Below are positions 59,028 to 64,000 of a stretch of DNA of 64,000 nt, piece after piece (position 1 is the first letter of the stretch; each line of letters begins with the position of its first letter). The notes beneath the pieces were generated by a model, which saw only the letters and a program-made list of their open reading frames with translations, was not told the DNA's origin and did no database searches. The stretch covers positions 675,016,484 through 675,080,483 of the forward strand of contig OZ010788.1 in the NCBI GenBank assembly GCA_963932465.1, read 5' to 3'. The stretch comes from Maratus speciosus (taxonomy: Eukaryota; Arthropoda; Arachnida; Araneae; Salticidae). The translations under genes were made by a program, and so were the position numbers.

Positions 59028-59206
59028 GATCCATTCCAAAGGTATAAGTTCGATTGAAAAAAACTGTTTAATACTTTGAGTAGAAAGAAGAGACTACACC
59101 TGCAATTTTCATGGCACTCATAGAATCACATAGCTGCCAATGTGTGCGGTTTAGTTACCTCTAAATTTTAATATATAAATTTTTGTCATATTTAATGTTT
59201 AACTGA

Positions 59207-59420
59207 TGTTACCGGTCTCTCAGACCGCGGCTTTTTTCAATTTTTATAGTTTAACTTGCAATTTTCAGTTTAACTACAAACACTGCCGAAATTTTGTTGC
59301 GTTTGCAGCTGTAGCAATATCACCAGAAACTTTTGAATAGGTGAATATTATTTGTAACAGTCCTGTGCAAAAAGTTTAGTACGAAAACACCATCCTATGA
59401 GTTAATCGTGCATTTTATTC
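59207..59420 (+). repeat. Dispersed repeat, related to 61400-61560
   Basis: ATGTTACCGGTCTCTCAGACC, TTTTTCAATTTTTATAGTT, AACTACAAACACTGCCGAAA and ACTTTTGAATAGGTGAAT recur in order at 61400-61545. Confidence 0.75.
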
Positions 59421-59939
59421 ATCTTTCATTAAAGCGGTTTCACAGACCGCTTCACACTAGTTATGTGACAATTTTTGTGACATGAGTGTTAATCGTTGAC
59501 AGTTGTTAAACTTTTTAAACCGAATTTCCGGAAGTGACAGCGAATTGTTCCCTTGCGACGACATTTCTGTGGCTGTTAACTCGTAAAACTTGGCTAAAAA
59601 TGCTAACTTTGACAACATTTTCTGAATGAATCTTTGCTTTCATAAGAAAATGGGAAACTCTTTAATTTCTTGGCATCTGAACAAAATCGGTAAATTTTAT
59701 ATTTTTACGAATATTAATGTGAATTTTTTGTATTTATGAATGAAAATGACTTCTCGAAAGTATCAAAAAAGTAGTTAGTTTGGATTTGGGGCTTTCAATA
59801 TAAAAAATTCTCATAACTCCCCTCCCACCAAAAAAAAGGAAATCCATGACCCCCTCCACCCCTCTAAATGATGAGCTGGATCCGCCCTTATGGTTTCTTA
59901 TCTGCCGAATAACCTGAGGGTACTTCTAAGAAACGTTTG

Positions 59940-60344
59940 TTAAGGCTGTTCTTAACTGCTCTGCTCAACAAGCGCAAAACGTTTTGACATATTTACAAAT
60001 TCATTTTTTAACGGAAAGATATAAAATTGGAATGCCTGGCCATGGAAGCGATTTGGAATGGAACTGTTTTTTCCATTTTTGGATCCATCCATTACCTATT
60101 GCGTTATAAGCGAATTCGATCATGTGACAAACACGTTTTACGACCGCTCTTGAGTACTCTTTCTCCCTTCGCGCGGAAATTCTGTTCTTTTCTGAAAGAT
60201 CTATTGCGTTTGCAAAAAAAGAAAAAACAGCTCATTGACATAGTTTCTGGACAACAACACCTGCTAGTTTCATGCATTTTCGAACAAAAATAAGTTAAAA
60301 CTTATGTCAAAAAGTTCCCTTTTGGATTTGAGAACACCCTTAAT
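59940..60344 (+). mobile_element. TTAAGGCTGTTCTTAA-ended MITE, copy 1
   Basis: Begins TTAAGGCTGTTCTTAACTG and ends GGATTTGAGAACACCCTTAA. Direct copy of 60947-61391; a truncated inverted copy is at 14936. Ends at TTAA on both sides. The 88-codon plus-strand ORF is not conserved in copy 2. Confidence 0.85.
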
Positions 60345-60516
60345 ACTTCTCTCATCTGATGAGACTGTAACAAAATAGTAAACTCATTTCGCACTATTTA
60401 GCTTCCAGAATAGACCACCCCCCTCGCTTTTAACAGTCGAGTATTTCTTTTCACCTTCTTTTAATACCTTATGTACTAATAAACTCAACGAACAAGTGTC
60501 ATTATTTGTAACTCAC

Positions 60517-60762
60517 GGAAGTGTTGCAATCGTTAGAATAGTTAGGAGGTTGTTTCTCCTCTGTACCCTTTATGAATAGGCTGTTTGATGTGGATAAAGT
60601 TCTAGATACAGCTTGGGTGATGTTTGAAAGGCTGGAGGAATTCAGAAGCAACAATAGTTTATTTTGCCCGTCAACACTTTCGCAGAGCTCATACATATTC
60701 GTTTTGTCACTTGGGTCCACCCCCCTATCACTCAGTTTTAGGCCACAGAGAAGGCACTGCAT
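60517..60762 (-). CDS. Candidate coding exon, Cys-rich start, unrecognised
   Basis: On the minus strand an ATG at 60762 opens exactly 82 codons that end at a perfect donor, GTGAGT (60511-60516). The N-terminus is MQCLLCGLKLSDRG, with a CxxC pair followed by a further Cys near residue 27. A Leu run and a Ser/Thr/Asn-rich tail follow. It lies in a unique stretch between two MITE copies, and its composition is more gene-like than the surroundings. A CxxC start suggests a zinc-binding N-terminal domain such as the ZAD-like heads of C2H2 zinc-finger proteins, but I cannot confirm this. The frame also extends upstream to an ATG at 60795, and a TAG just before the inner ATG could be an acceptor. No partner exon found. 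Confidence 0.4.
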
Positions 60763-60946
60763 TCTATCGAAACAGTGAGTATGACATTGCCACATAGAAT
60801 AGATAATGTCTGTGGTATAGGATTAAAACTGAGGGGATGGGAGAATCCAAAATTAGGGAATGTAGTGATGGATAAAAAATTGCCGTCTGCTCTAGAATTT
60901 TTGCTAATGGGCGTCCAGGTGTCTAAGCAGGGTTAAAAAGGCTGTT

Positions 60947-61391
60947 AAGGCTGTTCTTAACTGGTGTATTCAGCAAGCGCAAAACGCTTTGACATATTTA
61001 CAAATTCATTTTTTAACGGAAAGATATAAAATTGGAAAGCCTGGCCAAGGAAACGATTTGGAATCGAACTATTTTTTTCCATTTTTGGATCCAGTCATTG
61101 CCTATTGAGTTATATGCGATTTTGATCACGTGACAAACCCGTTTTCTGCCCGCTCTTGAGTGCTCTTTCTTCCTTCGCGCGAAAATTCGGTTCAAAACGC
61201 CCACTTGGACACTCTTTTCTGAAAGATCTATTGCGTTTGCCAAAAAAAAAAAAATAAATAAAAAAAAAATAAAAAAAACAGCTCGATGACGTAGTGAACA
61301 ATAACACCTGCTAGTTTCATGCATTTCCGAACAAAAATAAATTAACAATTATGTCAGAAAGATGCTCTTTTGGATTTCAGAACAGCCTTAA
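60947..61391 (+). mobile_element. TTAAGGCTGTTCTTAA-ended MITE, copy 2
   Basis: Same ends and order as 59940-60344, with a ~45-bp difference near 61195 and an A-rich expansion at 61242-61278. Confidence 0.85.
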
Positions 61392-61591
61392 CCTTTACCG
61401 GATGTTACCGCTCTCACAGACCAGTGCATTTTTCAATTTTTATAGTTGTAACTTTCTGTTTAACTACAAACACTACCGAAATTTTGTTTCGTTTGGAACT
61501 TTAGTACTATCTCCAGAGACTTTTGAATAGCTGAATTTTAATTATAATAGTCCTATATATAAAAAAAAAGTTAAGTAGAAAAACGAGACCG

Positions 61592-61950
61592 TTCGCTAAT
61601 GCTATTCCTGTGGAAGAAATTTATAAAGATCTTGGTCGCTTTTCACTATTTTTAGATTATTTTTGCAGTGGCTAAGCTGAGGTCGATCTATATGCAGGAC
61701 GTTTTCTACTTTTTCAATTTCGTTTACAAGTATTTTTAATCAGGACACTTTCATTTTCAGAACCGGTTCCTAAAATGAAAGCATCCTCTTGAAAAAAAAA
61801 AATCCCCGATGAAAATCGAAAAAGTAAAAAGCGTCCTGCATACAGATCGGCCTGAGCTAGCCATACTGAAGAAAAAAAAAAATCTAAAAATATTGAAATG
61901 CGACCGAGATATCTTTATAAAATTCTTTCATAGGAAGCATTAGCGAACGG
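61592..61950 (+). mobile_element. Fold-back MITE (~360 bp)
   Basis: Left CGTTCGCTAATGCTATTCCT and right inverse ...GGAAGCATTAGCGAACG. Arms continue to pair through GATCTTGGTCGC, GTCGATCTATATGCAGGACG and TTCATTTTCAGAACCGG at the centre (~61761). No ORF. Confidence 0.8.
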
Positions 61951-61959
61951 GTTTTTTAA

Positions 61960-62560
61960 TGTGGCTGAAGTAGGCCGTTAACGAAGATAATTATAGAAGA
62001 GGCACAAAATTCTGATTTATAATTTATAACATAAACGGTTAAGAGACGTACAAACGTTGCTTTGTTGTTTCAAGAAAATAACTATGCTCCAGCGTGGAAT
62101 TATGGAAGTCAATGGGACAAGAGAGGCAGGGGAAGCAAAAGACTCTCGTGGGAATGTGGCTTGAGACTGCCGGAGAAAAACAGCGTAAAGTCGGCGACAA
62201 TCCTGCACATTCCCCGGCTGTAATGCCGTTAGACATTGTTGTATACGTTTGTGTGGATAGCGTTTATCGAGCTTCCAATTCATTTACAGAAACAAACAAG
62301 TCTGAAATTCTACATTAAACGTGGCCAGTGAAGTGCGTTCGTACTATAAACTCGTTTTATAAATAGTCAGATCCTGGTGCGATAGCTGTTGCGCTCTTAT
62401 GCAAAAAGGCGCGAATACAAAATGTATTGCGATTCTATATAGATTCATACGGAAATAGTTAGGACGCCCTCTTAAAAGGGGTTTCAGGACTTTTAAAGCT
62501 TCAAAATTTTCGAAATTTTAATTGTTTTATATTTTAAACTCCTATCTGTTCTGAACAATT
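61960..62560. other. Unique stretch plus a solo MITE end
   Basis: 62080-62230 is somewhat GC-richer, with short ORFs on both strands that I do not trust. GTGCGTTCGTACTATAAACT at 62333-62352 is a lone end of the 46-kb MITE family. Confidence 0.35.
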
Positions 62561-62567
62561 TGATATA

Positions 62568-63336
62568 CAGTAAAACCTCCCTAAAGCGACCACGTTCCGT
62601 TCCAATAAAAATGGGTGGCTCCGAGAGGTGGTCTCTTAATGGAGGTCCTGTTTAAATCTAGATTTGAATGGTTGAAAAAAGATAACGATTAATGTTACTA
62701 AAATTTATTTTTTACATTAGGAAAAACATAAAAATTTAAGTATCAAAACAAAAGTTAATTACTATACTATTAATAACAAAGTTAATTACTATAGAGTTTA
62801 AAAAATGAATACATTGAAGTTTGCTTTGATTTTACGGTTTTATTTATAACTTTTATTTCAAGTCCTTTCGAAGTTCAGTCAATAAATGCAATTTTTATTT
62901 TTATTTTTATTTTTTCACGCGAACAAATAATGACGATTTCATTCAGTTATCTATTTCTTTGAGAGTTTCCTGACAGAATAAGTGCAGGGGAGTTTATGGA
63001 CCGTCATTCTTAGTTTGTCATCAGAGTTAAATTCATTGCCAAAAGAGGCACAAAAGGGTTTAAACACTTAAAAGTTACCGGAATAAAAAAAATTCTAAAC
63101 TTTGTTTAGATGTTTGATGAATCCAGAATTATTTTCCTAATAAAACCTTCTTCAAGTGACTCGGAAAAAACGGAATTGGTTTCATTTTCTTCCAAGAAAT
63201 GGGTCGCTCATGGAGGGAGTTCAATTGGGGTGGTCTCTGAATGGAGGTAAAATGAGTATTGAGCCTATGGGAAAAAATTTCGTTCCATGAAAAAAGGGTC
63301 GTTCAGGGAGGTGGTCGCTTAAGGGAGGTTTCACTG
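62568..63336 (+). mobile_element. Pogo-like element (769 bp)
   Basis: Ends CAGTAAAACCTCCCTAAAGC and inverse ...TTAAGGGAGGTTTCACTG, flanked by TA. Subterminal GGTGG(T/C)C(T/G)C repeats are in several copies at each end (GTGGTCTCTTAATGGAGG, GTGGTCTCTGAATGGAGG). No transposase. Confidence 0.9.
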
Positions 63337-63339
63337 TAA

Positions 63340-64000
63340 TTGTTTCCTCGAAATTTCCATTAGAACAGAAGTTATGGATTTTAGAATTGTAGCCACTCAA
63401 TAGTTGAAGCGACTTTTCTGAAACTTTCAAGTCATTTTACTGAATACGACATTTTTGGGCATAGCGCGCAGGATATCTAGAAAACTTCTCAATGTTTTTT
63501 CATGAAATTTTCGAAATAGATGTTTTATGTTAGTCTGTATAAATTGAACCTAAATTTTCCTTTCTATTGTTCAAAAAACTATTTTAATGTGATTCTACAG
63601 TTGAAAATTTCAGAATTTTGTATTAACTAAATACAACTTTGTATTAAAATTATAAAAATGCTTTAAATAACACTTTATTTAGGTTCAGGTTAGTTATTAG
63701 AATCTGAAGTAGTATAATTAGGCACCAAAATTTTCATTCTAGTTGCAAAATTTATTTTATAATCGTGCGCGTAAGTTGTGATACCCCTGCTTTACAAATG
63801 TCTGACAATCTGAAGCCCCCTATAAATATTAATTCTTCATTTTGTAATTTTTTAAATACATGGAATGAAAGAACATACTTATATCTTTCATCTGAATAAA
63901 AATTGTTTTAAAATCATATACATTTTAAGATATTAAATGTTAAAAATGGCCTTTTCATTTTTTTCAAATTTTAAGAGTCTTGAGACCCTTTAGAGAGCAC
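63340..64000. other. Unassigned AT-rich stretch
   Basis: No coding sequence, RNA gene or repeat boundary recognised to the window edge. Confidence 0.45.

Larger units (their letters stand above)
58680..59888 (+). mobile_element. Inverted-repeat element with GGCGG(G/A)TCCAG ends, containing nested pieces
   Basis: Left TGGCGGGTCCAGGGGGAGGG and right ...ATGAGCTGGATCCGCC pair, as do GGGGGTCATG and CATGACCCCC. It encloses a pogo-like end (58770), fold-back MITE copy 3 and the GTTACCG(G/C)TCTC repeat at 59207. Confidence 0.5.

Noticed and set aside
60027..60293. 88-codon plus-strand frame
   Set aside because: Lies entirely inside a MITE and is broken in the second copy at 60.95-61.39 kb.
62017..62318. 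Overlapping frames at 62.0-62.3 kb on both strands
   Set aside because: The stretch is slightly GC-richer, but no motif, splice pattern or strand preference distinguishes a real coding frame.

Overview
The window is AT-rich eukaryotic (animal) nuclear DNA dominated by transposable elements. There is no bacterial-style gene, operon, rRNA or CRISPR array. The mix of a Ty3/gypsy LTR element primed by tRNA-Leu, a tRNA-derived SINE, many TA-flanked pogo/Tc1-like elements, hAT, piggyBac-like, CACTG-ended and Helitron-like pieces fits an invertebrate. The style of the gag-pol protein makes me favour an arthropod, perhaps a chelicerate such as a spider, but that part is a weak inference.

Layout. 145-7141 (minus strand) is a complete but dead Ty3/gypsy retrotransposon with two LTRs, a perfect 5-bp target duplication, PBS, polypurine tract, a 39-bp leader minisatellite, a gag broken by a SINE, and a pol whose integrase zinc-binding domain lies before RT. 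It sits inside a fold-back MITE, which sits inside a larger repeat present again, inverted and without the LTR element, at about 13.3-14.6 kb. 11-13 kb and 33-34 kb hold inverted copies of other dispersed repeats and a Helitron-like end. 15.4-15.77 kb is the best gene-like stretch: CCAAT box, GC box, start codon and consensus splice donor. 16-23.3 kb is a succession of inverted-repeat elements. 23.9-27.2 kb is a tandem array of ~320-bp units with YY1-like motifs, split by a 1.56-kb pogo-like element. 29.6-32.7 kb is a 3-kb CACTG-ended element with a second truncated copy at 55.2-57.8 kb. 38.2-39.3 kb is a near-perfect 1.13-kb palindrome. 43-45.6 kb has two more pogo-like elements, one holding an exon-like ORF and one a transposase C-terminal remnant. 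51.5-53.6 kb is a local triplication with a hAT insertion. 58.7-63.3 kb is more nested MITEs plus a possible exon at 60.5 kb.

Probable host-gene evidence is limited to three or four short exon-like pieces with consensus splice donors. None was recognised as a known family and no gene model can be closed within the window. Most long stretches look intergenic or intronic. The strongest internal evidence comes from paralogous empty sites: related copies lacking an insertion establish the ends and target duplications of the LTR element, a hAT, a piggyBac-like MITE and a pogo-like element. I found no convincing new biological system. The most unusual structures are the palindrome at 38.2-39.3 kb, the YY1-motif array and the CACTG family with 2-bp target duplications.
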